The notes under the pieces are model-generated. The model searched no databases. It saw only the letters and a list, made by a program, of their open reading frames with translations, and had not been told where the DNA came from. This document shows positions 54,175 through 64,000 of a stretch of DNA of 64,000 nt, in pieces. Source of the stretch: Prorocentrum cordatum (taxonomy: Eukaryota > Sar > Dinophyceae > Prorocentrales > Prorocentraceae); the NCBI GenBank assembly GCA_963575745.1, contig CAUYUJ010020718.1, forward strand, positions 87,652-151,651, written 5' to 3'. Each line of letters starts with the position of its first letter. Position 1 is the first letter of the stretch. A program made the position numbers and the translations under genes.

Positions 54175-54378
54175 AAAAGAACAAAAAAAAAAATAATCGA
54201 ATATCACGGGAAAAAATACTAGAGCTCTAACGAATGTTCAAATTCTGAGAACAAAATTTTCAACCGACCAAAAGTCAGCAAAAGGTCCGTCGAGATTTTT
54301 CTTGCCAACTAGCTCTCCAGCGCGCCGGAATTACTCTTAGCTTCCAGCCATAACTTGCTAAGGGAAGCTCTACGAGTT
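52913..54378 (-). mobile_element. complete F1 unit with A-rich expansion
   Basis: 1466 bases, directly abutting the previous unit. Perfect stem-loop 52921-52954, head arm CTCGTAGAGATTCC (one change), about five monomers, tail interrupted by a ~310-base A-rich tract, and 5' arm GGAAGCTCTACGAGTT ending at 54378. Together with the preceding outer arm it forms a nested palindrome around the stem-loop. Confidence 0.78.
53885..54196. repeat. A-rich (AAAAG/AAAC) tract
   Basis: Almost only A with scattered G and C, strongly purine-biased. It lies exactly where other units read GCGAGCGGGAA-TAAGATCGAAT: GAGCGGGAA precedes and TAATCGAATATCACGGG follows. Lys-rich and Phe-rich frames here are artefacts of composition. 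Confidence 0.9.
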
Positions 54379-56373
54379 ACTATATATGATGTAGAAAAAA
54401 TTGCAGGGAACGAATAGTTTTTCAGCCCAAGCAATTTCAGACCTCTCGATGCAACAGCCGAACACCCCCTGATGCTTCTGGATTGTCTTCAATACGAGCT
54501 CTGTGGCTCTGCTACAGCCCGAGTTACGTGCGCTAATCAACAGCACCTCTGAAGATAACTCAAACAAAACGAATAGTTTCCTAAACCCAGCTCGAGTATC
54601 AGACCGAGTTCAGACCTCTGAATGCGACAGGCGGACGCGTCTGATGTCTCCGAATCGATTCCTGTGATTACCAGCCCTGCAGCTCCCCTACAGCCCGAGT
54701 TAAGTGCAGAAAACCGACAGCATCTTTCAGGATGACTCGAACAATACGAACAGGTTCGCAGACCGAGTTCAGGCAGCAGACCGAGTTCCGAGCTCTGGCT
54801 TCCACAGGCGGACGCGCCTGATGTCTCCAAATCGATTGCTGTCCCCACCAGCACAATAGCCCCCTACAGCCCGAGTTAAGTTTAGAAAGCGACAGTACCT
54901 CTTCAGATGATTCGAACAATACGAATAGTTTCGCAATTCTAGCTCGGGCAGCAGGGCGAGTTCAGAGCTCTCGATTCAACAAACGAACGCGCCTAATGAT
55001 TCTCAATCGATTTCTGTGACTATGCGCTCTGTAGCTGCTCTACAGCTCGAGTTAAGGACAAAATACCAAGAGCGTCTGTCAAGATGACTCGGATAATACA
55101 ATAGGTTTTTGAACCGAGCTCGGCTAGCAGACGGAGTTCAGGCCTCTGAGTTCAACACGCAAACGCGCCTGATCATTCTACATCGATGAGCTGTGCTCAC
55201 TGGCCCTGTAGCTGTTCTGAAGCTCGAGTTATGTTCAGAAAGCCGTCAACCTTTCTTACCGCCGGGGGACTCGTAGAGCTTTCTGACAATATATAATGTG
55301 ACAAAAAATGCAGAGAGAACGGATAGTTTTTCAGCCCGAGCGACTTGAGACCTCTCGATGCAACAGCCGAACGCCCCCGATGCTTGTGGATGGTCTTCTT
55401 TACGAGCTCTGTAGCCCTCCTACAGCCCGAGTTACGCGCGTAAATCGGCAGCACCTCTCAAGATGACTCTAAGAAAACGAATAGTTTGGCAACCCAGACC
55501 TCTGAATGCGAGAGGCGGACGCGTCTGATGTCTGCGAATCCACTCCTGTGATTACCAGCGCTGCAGCCCCCCTACAGCCCGAGTTGAGTGCAGAAACCGA
55601 CAGCACCCAGGATGACAAAACAATAGTTTCGCAGACCTAGTTCGGGCAGCAGACCGACTTCGATTCATCAGACGGACGCGCCTGATTTCTTCAAATCGAT
55701 TCCTGTGACCATCAACACTGTAGCCCCCCTCAGCCCGAGTTGAGTGAAGAAAACCGAGAGCACTTCTCAAGATTTCTGGACCAATACGAATAGTTTCGCG
55801 ATTCTAGATCGGGCAGCATACCGAGTTCAAAGCTCTAGATTCGACAGACAAGCGCAACTGATGATTCTGAATCGGTGTCTGTAAACATGAGCTCTGTAGC
55901 TGTCCTGTAGCTCGAGTTAAGTAGAGAAAACCGAGAGCGTCTGTTAAGATGACTCGAATAATACAAATAGGTTTGCGGACCTAGCTCGGCAACCAGACCG
56001 AGTTCAGACCTCTGGATTCAACAGACGAACGCGCCTAATCATTCTGCATCGATTAGCTGTCTCACCAGCTCTGTAGCTGTCCTAAAGCTCGAGTTATCTT
56101 CAGAAAACCGTCAGCGCGTATCAAGATGACTCGAAACGGCCGATCCCGCCTGCCTGCTTTTTGGCAGTAAAAGGTACCCGATCGAGCTGAGATCAAGATG
56201 GCGAGCGGGAATAAGATCGAATATCATGGGAAAAAATACTAGAACTCTAACGAATGTTCAAATTTCGAGAACGAAATTTTCATTCGACCAAACGTCAGCA
56301 AAAGGTCCGTCGAGATTTTTCTTGCCAACTAGCTCTCCAGCGCCCCGGAATTACTCTTAAGCTTCCAGCAATA
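54379..56373 (-). repeat. satellite monomers, F1 unit without head
   Basis: Starts inside a head region (TATATGATGTAG) without stem-loop. About four monomers follow, then a half stem-loop at 55251 joined to monomer sequence through a shared CCGTCA, a new head GACTCGTAGAGCTTTC at 55268, four more monomers, and a tail ending GCTTCCAGCAATA at 56373. No genes. Confidence 0.82.
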
Positions 56374-56712
56374 ACTGGCACCGGCAGTGAACCGTCAACC
56401 TGGTCACCGCCGGGAAGCTCGTAGAGCTCCTCCACGCGCGAGAGTGCTCAGAGTCGAAAGAGAGAGCTTCTGGAGGCATGTCTCGAAAATTGAACATGCA
56501 TTTTTTTGATGTTGACATGAAGTTGGTTTCGCCAAGTGCTTCGAAAGTAAAATTGCACCTACGGAGCTCATAACGCAGAGGCCATCATGATCTTTTACGG
56601 GTGCGAAAATCTGCTTTCTCAAAATGTTCTCCAAATATTTGCAAAACCACCCAAAAGTTATCACTTTGTGCTTTCTGGCCGGGTGGTCCAACTAGCTCCA
56701 CCCCGCGCCGGA
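56374..56712 (-). mobile_element. truncated F2 unit
   Basis: CAGT end, stem-loop 56381-56413 (CCGGCAGTGA / TCACCGCCGG, one mismatch), head arm CTCGTAGAGCTCC, F2 body to CTAGCTCCACCCCGCGCCGG. The 5' arm is missing; an F1 CAGT end follows at 56713. Confidence 0.7.
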
Positions 56713-57049
56713 ACTGGGCGCCGGCGGTAAACCGTCAACATCAGGCGCGTCCGCCTGTCGAATACAGAGCTCTGTACTCTGTCTTCTGCCCGAACTAGGT
56801 CCGCGAAACTATTCCTATTGTTCGAGTCATTTTGAGAGGTGCTGTCAGTTTTCTGCACTTAACTCGGGCTGTAGGGGGGCTGCAGGGCTGGTAATGCCAG
56901 GAGTCGATTCGCAGACATCAGACGTGTGCGTCTGTCGCATTCAGAGGTCAAAAACTATGCACTATAAGTCAGATTGTTGGTAAGTGTCTGGTTTCTCAAC
57001 TTAAGTCGAGTTAGGAAGCTCTACGAGTCTCCCGGCGGTAACCAAGGTC
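56713..57049. repeat. F1 unit start with inverted segment
   Basis: 56713-56739 is the CAGT end and left arm/loop of an F1 stem-loop. 56740-57049 is inverted relative to the array: reverse-complemented it reads TTGGTTACCGCCGGGAGACTCGTAGAGCTTCC, then monomer sequence to GGACGCGCCTGAT. Normal orientation resumes with CTTCAAATCGATTCC. Confidence 0.8.
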
Positions 57050-60021
57050 TTCAAATCGATTCCAGTGATTACCAGCCATGCAGCCCCCCTACAGCCCGAG
57101 CTAAGTGCAAAGAACCGACAGCATCTCGCTAGCGACTCGAACGATTCGAATACTTTCGAATACTCGAACGATTCGCTCGGGATTCGACAGATAAACACAA
57201 CTCATGATTCGAAATCGGTTTCTGCAATATCAGCTCTGCAGCTCGAGTTAAGTGCAGAAAACCGCGAGTTTCTGTCAAGATGACTCGAATAATACGAACA
57301 GGTTTGCAGATCTAGCTCGGCTAGCAGACCGAGTTCAGACCTCGAGGTTCAACAGGCGAACGCGCCTCATCATTCTGCGCGCATTAGCTGTGCTTACCAG
57401 CTCTGTAGCTGCCCTAGAGCTCGAGATATGTTCAGAAAACCGTCAGCGTATATGAAGATGACTCAAAATGGCTGATTCTGCAAGAGTACTAGTAATATTC
57501 ATCCGATCGAGCTGAAATCAAGATGGCAAGCGGGGATGAGATCGGATGTCACGGAAAAAAAACTAGAGAACTAACGAATTCTCGAATTTGTAAAACAAAA
57601 TGATCAGCCGAGCAGAACTCATCAAACGTTCCGTCGAGATTTCTCGTGTCAACTAGCTCTCCAGCGCGCCGGAATTACTGGGCGCCGGCGGTAAACCGTC
57701 AACCTTTGTTACCGCCGGGGGACTCGTAGAGCTTCCTGACAACATATAATGTCGAAGAAAATTGTAGAGAACGAATAGTTTTTCAGCCCAACTCGAGCAT
57801 CAGACCGAGTTCGGACCTCTGAATGCAGCAGACAGAAGCGTCTGATGTCTCCGAATCGATTCCTCTGATTACCCGCCCTGCAGCCCCCCTACAGCCCGAG
57901 CTAAGTGCAGAACGCCGACAGTAGCTCTCAAGCTGACTGGAAGAATACGAACAGTTGCGTGATTCTAGATCGCGCAGCAGACCGAGTTCAGAGCTCTGGA
58001 TTCAACAGGCGAACGCGCCTGATTATTCTGAGTGCGATAGGCGTGCTTACCAGCACTGTAGCTGCCCTACAGCTCGATTTAAGTAGAGAATACCGACAAA
58101 GCGTATCAAGTTGACACGCATAATACGAATAGGTTTGCGGACCTAGCTCGGCTAACAGACCGATTTCAGACCTATGAATTCAACAGGCGAACGCGCCTGA
58201 TTATTCTGAGTGCGATAGGTGTGCTTACCAGCACTGTAGCTGCCCTACAGCGCGAGTTAAGTAGAAAATACCGACAACGCGTATCAAGTGGACTCGAATA
58301 ATACGAATAGGTTTGCGGACCTAGCTAGCCTAGCAGACCGAGTTCAGACCTATCGATTCAACAGGCGAACGCGCCTGATTATTCTGAGTGCGATAGGTGT
58401 GCTTACCAGCACTGTAGCTGCCCTACAGCTCGAGTTAAGTAGAAAATGCCGACAACGCGTATCAAGCTCACTCGAATAATACGAATAGGTTTGCGGACCT
58501 AGCTCGCCTAGCAGACCGAGTTCAGACCTCTGGATTCAACAGGCGAACGCGTCTGCTGATTCTGAGTGCGATAGATGTGCTGGCCAGCTCTGTAGCTGCC
58601 CTACAGCTCGAGTTAAGTACAAAATACCGACAGCGCATATCAAGATGACTCAAAACGGCCGTTACCGCCACTGTGCTTTTTGGCCTTCAAAGTTACCCGA
58701 TCGAGCTGAGATCAAGATGGCGAGCGGGAATAAGATCGAATATCACGGGAAAAATACTAGAGCTCTAACGAATGGTCAAATTTTGAGAACGAAATTTTCA
58801 ACCGAGCAAAAGTTGTCAAACTGGGCGCCGGCGGTAAACCGTCAACCTTTCTTACCGCCGGGGGACTCGTAGAGCTTCCTGAAAATATAAAGTGTTGGAA
58901 AAAACTCCAAAGAACGACTAGTTTTTCAGCCCAAGCGATTATAGACCTCTCAAGATAACGCTAACAAAAACCAAGCGGTTTCGCAACCCAGTTCGAGTAT
59001 CAAACCGAGTTCAGACCTCTGAATGCGACAGGCGGCCGCGTCTGATGTCTGCGAATCCACTCATGTGATTCCCAGCCCTGCAGCCCCCCTACAGCTCGAG
59101 TTAAGTGCAGAAAACCGACAGTACCGACTCGAATAATAGAATAGTTTTGCGGACCTAGTTCGAGCAGAAGACCGAGTTCCGAGCTCTGGAATCGACCGAC
59201 AAACGCGCCTCATGTGTTCAAATCGATATGTCTGACTCGCAGCACTGTAGCGAGCCCCAAACACGAGTTAAGTGCAGAAAACCGAGAGCACTTCTCAAGA
59301 TGACTCGGACAATACGAATAGTTTCGCGAACCTAACTCGTGCAGCACACCGAGTTCAGAGCTCTCGGTTCAGTAGACGAACGCGACTCATGGTTCCCCAT
59401 CGATGTCTGTGACAATGAGCCCTTTAGCTGCCCTACAGCTCGAGTTAAGTACAGAAAATCGAGAGCGTCTGCCAAGATGACTCGAATAATACGAATAGGT
59501 TTGCGAACCTAGCTGGGCTAGCAGACCGAGTTCAGACCTCTGGATTCAACAGGCGAACGCGCGTGATGATTCTGAAGGCGATAGGTGTGCTTACCAGCAC
59601 TGTAGCTGCCCTACAGCTCGAGTTGAGTAGAGAAATCCAACAACACGTATCAAGTTGACTCGAATAATACGAATAGGTTTCCGGACCTAGCTCGGCTAGC
59701 AGACCGAGTTCAGACCTATGGATTCAACAGGCGAACGCGCCTGATGATTCTGAGTGCGATGGCTGTGCTTACCAGCACTGTAGCTGCCCTACAGCTCGAG
59801 TTAAGTACAAAATGCCGACAACGCGTATCAAGATGACTCGAAACGGCCGTTCCCGCCCGTGTGCTTTTTGGCCTTCAAAGTTACCCGATCGAGCTCAGAT
59901 CAAGATGGCGAGCGGGAATAAGATCGAATATCATGAGAAAAAATACTAGAGCTCTAACGAATTGTCAAATTTCGAGAACAAAATTTTCAACCGACCAAAA
60001 GTCACCAAAAGGTCCGTCGAG
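57050..60021 (-). repeat. satellite array of F1 units
   Basis: Stem-loops at 57685-57718 and 58828-58861. The monomer period is clearest here: the segment ACCTAGCT recurs at 58141, 58319 and 58497, i.e. 178 bases. Monomers contain GCAGACCGAGTTCAGACCT, CAACAGGCGAACGCGCCTGA and CACTGTAGCTGCCCTACAGC, the last two being small palindromes. No genes. Confidence 0.88.
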
Positions 60022-60420
60022 ACTGGCGCCGGCGGTGAACCCTCAACCTGGTCACCGCCGGGAACCTCGTAGAGCTCCTTGAATCCGTGAGAAAGCTCAG
60101 CATCGAAGCGGAAGCTTCTGGGAGCTTTTCTACAGAAAAAATCAAGTTGATAATTTTCGGAGTCAACATGAAGTCAGTTGCTCCAAGTGAACTGGTACTG
60201 AAAATCACTCTAGAGAGCTAAGCTGCTCAGGGAACGAAGTTTATATCTCAATGCTCGGAGTAAAATTCTGCTTTCTCAAAATGAATTGTCAAATATCTTT
60301 CAAAAAGTTACAAAACCACCCAAAAGTTGCCACATTGTCCGCCTCGGCCGGGTGGGCCAACTAGCTCTACCCCGCGCCGGAATTCCTCTAGCTCATCGAT
60401 AACGAAGAGCTCTACGAGGT
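60022..60420 (-). mobile_element. complete F2 unit
   Basis: 399 bases. CAGT end, stem-loop 60029-60061 of GTGA/TCAC type, head AACCTCGTAGAGCTCC, body with GAAGTCAGTTGCTCCAAGTG, CTTTCTCAAAATGAATTGTC and CACATTGTCCGCCTCGGCCG, and 5' arm GAAGAGCTCTACGAGGT at 60404-60420. Non-coding. Confidence 0.78.
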
Positions 60421-62682
60421 ATTTTTCTTGCCAACTGGGCGCCGGCGGTAAACCGTCAACCTTTGTTACCGCCGGGGACTCGTAGAGCTTCCTACCTTGA
60501 TGTTAGTTGAGAAAACCGCGCATCCAACATTCCGACTTATAGTAAATATTTGTTGACCTCTGAATGCGTCAGGTGGACGCGTCTGATGTCTTCGAATCGA
60601 CTTCTGTCACCAGCCCTGCCGCCCCCCTACAGGCCCGAGTTAGGTGCAGAAAACCGACAGCACTTTTGAGAATGACTCGAACAATATATAAGTTGTGCCG
60701 ATCTAATTTGGACAGCAGACCGAGTTCCGAGCTCTGGATCCAACAGGCGGACGAACACCCCTGATGATTCTGAGTGCGATAGGCGTGCTTACCAGCACTG
60801 TAGCTGCCCTGCAGCTCGGAATAATTACAAAATACCCACCACGCGTATCAAGTTGAATCGGATAATACGAATAGGTTTGCGCACGTAGCTTGGCTAGCAG
60901 ACCGAGTTCAAACCTATGTATTCGTCAGGCGAACGCGCCTGATGATTCTGAGTGCGATAGCTGTGCTAACCAGCACTGTAGCTGCCCTACAGCTCGAGTT
61001 AAGCAGAAAACACAGACAACACGTATCAGGTTGACTCGAATAATACGAATAGGTTTGCGGACCTAGCTCGACTAGCAGACCGAGTTCAGACCTATGGAGT
61101 CGACAGGCGAACGCGCCTGATAATTCTGAGTGCGATGGGTGTGCTTACCAGCACTGTAGCTGCCCTACAGCCGAGTTCAGTAGAAAATACCGACAACGCG
61201 TAGCAAGTTGACTCAGAGAATACGAATAGGTTTGCGGGCCTAGCTCGGCTGGCAGACCGATTTCAGACCTCTGGATTCAACAGGCGAACGCGCCTGATGA
61301 TTCTGAGTGCGATAGCTGTGCTTACCAGCTCTGTAGCTGTCCTCAAGCTCGAGTTAAGACAAATATACCGACAGCGTATCAAGCATTGGACTCAGAACCG
61401 GCCGTTCCCGCATGCCCTTTTTGGCCTTCAAAGTTACGCCGATCGAGCTGAGATCAAAGAATGGCGAGCGGTAAATAGATCGAATATCACTGGAAAAATA
61501 CTAGAGCTCTAACTAATGGTCAAATTTCGAGCAAAATAAATGTTCAACCAGAGCAAAATTAGGCCCGTCGGTAACCGTCAACCCTTGTTTACGCCGGGGG
61601 ACTCGTAGAGCTCCTGACAACATATAATGTTCAAAAAAAAAATTGCAAGAACGAAATAATTTTTTCAGCCCAATCCAAGTATCAGACCGGTTGCAAGCTC
61701 TGAATGCGACAGACTAGACGCGTATTCATGTCTCCGATCGAATTCATGTGATTAACCCGCCCTGCGTCCCCCCTGCAGGAATAGCCGAGTTTAGGTGCAG
61801 AACGCCGACAGTAGCTCTTAAGCTGACTGGAAGAATACGAACAGTTTCGTGATTCTAGATCGCGCAGCAGACCGAGTTCAGAGCTCTGGATTCAACAGGC
61901 GAACGCGCCTGATTATTCTGAGTGTGATAGGTGTGCTCACCAGCACTGTAGCTGGCCTGCAGCTCGAGTTAATTAGAAAATACCGACAACGCGTATCAAG
62001 TTGACTCGAATAATACGAATAGGTTTGCGGACCTAGCTCGGCTTGCAGACCGAGTTCAGACCTATGGATTCAACAGGCGAGCGCGCCAGATAATTCTGCA
62101 TGCGATGGGTGTGCCCACCAGCACTGTAGCTGCCCTACAGCTCGAGTTACGTTGAAAATACCGACAACGCGTTCAAGTTGACTCGAATAATACGAATAGG
62201 TTTGCGGACCTAGCTCGGCTTGCAGACCGAGTTCAGACCTATGGATTCAACAGGCGAGCGCGCCAGATCATTCTGCATGCATAAGCTGTGCTTACCAGCT
62301 CTGTAGCTGCCCTAGAGCTCGAGTTATGTTCGAAAAACCGACAGCGCGTATCAAGATGACTCGAAACGGCCGTTCCCGCCACCGTGCTTTTTGGCCTTCA
62401 AAGTTACCCTATCGAGCTGAGATCAAGATGGCGAGCGGGAATAAGATCGAATATCACGGGAAAAAATACTAGAGCTCTAACGAATGGTCAATTTTCGAGA
62501 ACAAAATTTTCAACCGAGCAAAAGTCACCAAAAGTTCCGTCGAGATTTTTCTTGCCAACTAGCTCTCCAGCGCGCCGGAATTACTCTTCGCTTCCAGCTA
62601 TAACTAGCTAAGGGAAGCTCTACGAGTTAAGTTTTCAGTTCTTTTTTCGAGCCAACTAGCTGTGGGGGCGCCGGACCCCGGA
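60421..62682 (-). repeat. satellite array of F1 units
   Basis: Stem-loops at 60442-60475 and a degraded one at 61563-61597. About ten ~178-base monomers. 61380-61780 shows many single-base insertions relative to neighbours. The tail ends GGAAGCTCTACGAGTTAA at 62628 and is followed by a short remnant. No genes. Confidence 0.85.
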
Positions 62683-63081
62683 ACTGGAGCCGGCGGTGAA
62701 CCGTCAACCTGGTCACCGCCGGGAACCTCGTAGAGCTCCTTGAATCCGTGAGAAAGCTCAGCATCAAAGCGGGAGCTTCTGGGAGCTTTTCTACAGAAAA
62801 AATCAAGTTGATAATTTTCGGAGTCAACATGAAGTCGGTTGCTCCGAGTGAACTGGTACTAAAAATCACTCTAGAGAGCTGAGCTGCTCAGGGAACGAAG
62901 TTTATATCTCAATGCTCGGAGTAAAAATCTGCTTTCTCAAAATGAATTGTCAAATATTTTTCAAAAAATTACAAAACCACCCAAAAGTTATCACATTCTC
63001 CGCCTCGGCCGGGTGGGCCAACTAGCTCCACCCCGCGCCGGAATTCCTCTAGCTCATCGATAACGAAGAGCTCTACGAGGT
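62683..63081 (-). mobile_element. complete F2 unit
   Basis: 399 bases, very close to the copy at 60022-60420 (same body, same arms AACCTCGTAGAGCTCC and GAAGAGCTCTACGAGGT). Stem-loop 62690-62722. Confidence 0.8.
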
Positions 63082-63153
63082 ATTTTTCTTGCCAACTAGC
63101 TCTCCAGCTCCCCGCAATTACTCTTAAGCTTCCAGCAATAACTCTTCCAGCAA
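63082..63153 (-). repeat. F1 tail fragment
   Basis: CTTGCCAACTAGCTCTCCAG... GCTTCCAGCAATAACTC, a piece of the F1 tail lying between two F2 units. Confidence 0.7.
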
Positions 63154-63550
63154 TGGCGCCGGCGGTGAACCGTCAACCTGGTCACCGCCGGGAACCTCGT
63201 AGAGCTCCTCTCACTAGTAAGATTGCAGAGAATCGACACAAAATCAGAAAAATGAAGATTTTTCGGAAATCTTGAAATTCGATTTTTTCGATGTTGATGT
63301 TCGCTCAGTTCCCGGAAGTCAGCTCATGCAAAAATGCATCAGGAGAGCTGAGCTGCTGTCAGAGTGAAGTTTATACGCCAATGCTCGGCGTAAAAATCTG
63401 CTTTCTCAAAATAAATGGTCAAATATCTTTGGAAAAATCGCAAAACCACCCAAAAGTTATCACTTTGTCCTTTCTGGCCGGGTCGGCCAACTAGCTCCAC
63501 CCTGCGCCGGAATACCTCTAGCTCAGCGATGCCGAAGAGCTCTACGAGGT
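63154..63550 (-). mobile_element. complete F2 unit
   Basis: 397 bases. Stem-loop 63159-63191, head AACCTCGTAGAGCTCC, a body variant with CTCAGTTCCCGGAAGTCAG and GAGCTGAGCTGCTGTCAGAG (like 50113-50367), and 5' arm GAAGAGCTCTACGAGGT. The expected terminal CAGT reads CA-TT here, one of few exceptions. Confidence 0.75.
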
Positions 63551-64000
63551 ATTACTCTTAGCTTCCAGCTATAACTGGCGCCGGCGGTGAACCGTCAACC
63601 TAGTCACCGCCGGGAACCTCGTAGAGCTCCTCTCACTGGTAAGAGTGCAGAGAATCGACACAGAATCGAAAACTTGAGATTTTTCGACACACGTAGAGAC
63701 GGTGTTCCGCCCATATCTCCTGAGGCAGCTATTTTTGAAGACCCTCGCGCTTCCACTGGAATGCGTCAGATCATTCAAGATCGCCTCGTGTGCGAGAGAC
63801 ATCCATAGCCTGCCTACAGCTCAAGTTAAGTTGACGAAACCACCGTCATCTGCAAAAGTGTTGGTACATGGTTTGTTCCTGGAAATTTTCCGATAGTAAT
63901 ACCTGGGCTACAGACTCCTTCTGCTCTCAGAATTCAATTTATATTGTTATTCACCGCTCAAAAATCTTTTTTCTAAAAATGAATTTCAAAACTCTTCAAA
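63551..64000 (-). mobile_element. F2 unit running off the window
   Basis: After a short F1 tail fragment (63551-63573), a CAGT end, stem-loop 63581-63613 and head AACCTCGTAGAGCTCC start another F2 unit. From about 63690 the body departs from other F2 copies (CACGTAGAGACGGTGTTCCGCC...), so it is a variant or carries an insertion. Its 5' end lies beyond the window. Confidence 0.6.

Noticed and set aside
53780-54207. Lys-rich and Phe-rich proteins
   Set aside because: Direct translations of the A-rich tract.
3140-63613. Integron attC-like or tyrosine-recombinase sites for the stem-loops
   Set aside because: Although inserts lie in some loops, the stem-loop always occupies a fixed place near a CAGT end with a subterminal inverted arm, which fits a Helentron-type 3' end better; no integrase is present.
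31944-64000. CRISPR-like array (regular repeats with hairpins)
   Set aside because: Repeat units are 178 bases to 1.5 kb with related, not unique, intervening sequence, and the host is eukaryotic; no cas genes.
1-64000. rRNA, tRNA, spliced-leader or snRNA genes
   Set aside because: No matching conserved cores were seen by eye; a covariance-model search would be needed to exclude small ones.

Overview
This is repeat-dominated nuclear DNA of a eukaryote, most likely a dinoflagellate. The Ty1/copia and LINE proteins look like families I associate with dinoflagellate genomes (for example Prorocentrum or Symbiodiniaceae). No spliced-leader relic was seen, so this rests on family resemblance only. 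I found no convincing host housekeeping gene, rRNA, tRNA or CRISPR array. Nearly all coding sequence belongs to transposable elements.

Layout. 1-1000 is a degenerate minisatellite. 1391-2955 is a decayed copia RT/RNase H (minus). 3526-9285 is a decayed LINE (A, plus). 9286-11188 is satellite and short hairpin-ended elements in plus orientation. 11189-13428 is an unidentified gene-like insert inside a hairpin loop. 13546-15501 and 21262-21745 are (CA)n arrays with a GC-rich module. LINE B (15502-21190, minus) lies between them, with both ORFs open. 21746-31908 is a very GC-rich, decayed Helentron-like element (minus): Rep, Pif1-type helicase, EEP endonuclease and a USP-type cysteine protease. 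31944-36049 and 42639-64000 are satellite arrays. LINE C, with a duplicated 3' end, occupies 36050-42538, and a 100-N gap is at 42539-42638.

Central observation. The arrays are built from discrete units. On its own strand, each unit starts A(A/C)CTCGTAGAGC, carries the inverted copy GCTCTACGAG near its 3' end, and finishes with a strong stem-loop (CCGGCGGTAA/TTACCGCCGG or CCGGCGGTGA/TCACCGCCGG) a few bases before an almost invariant CAGT, usually followed by T. This is the architecture described for non-autonomous Helentrons (HINE/DINE-1): asymmetric terminal inverted repeats plus a 3' hairpin. Two subfamilies exist. F1 (about 1.0-1.5 kb) carries tandem ~178-bp satellite monomers. F2 (about 400 bp) does not. 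Their stem and arms differ by compensatory changes. Complete units abut with no spacer, so the satellite looks like a by-product of a rolling-circle transposon family. Whether the RepHel element in this window mobilises them is not shown.

Second theme. Three diverged LINEs share unusual ORF2 features: RT motif C is WADN instead of YADD, motif B reads RTGG-x-E, and the C-terminal RNase H-like domain appears circularly permuted, with the GDS...ADxL half preceding the DGG...E half. Several TE junctions and an inversion breakpoint fall in or beside the hairpins, which suggests these are fragile or preferred sites.
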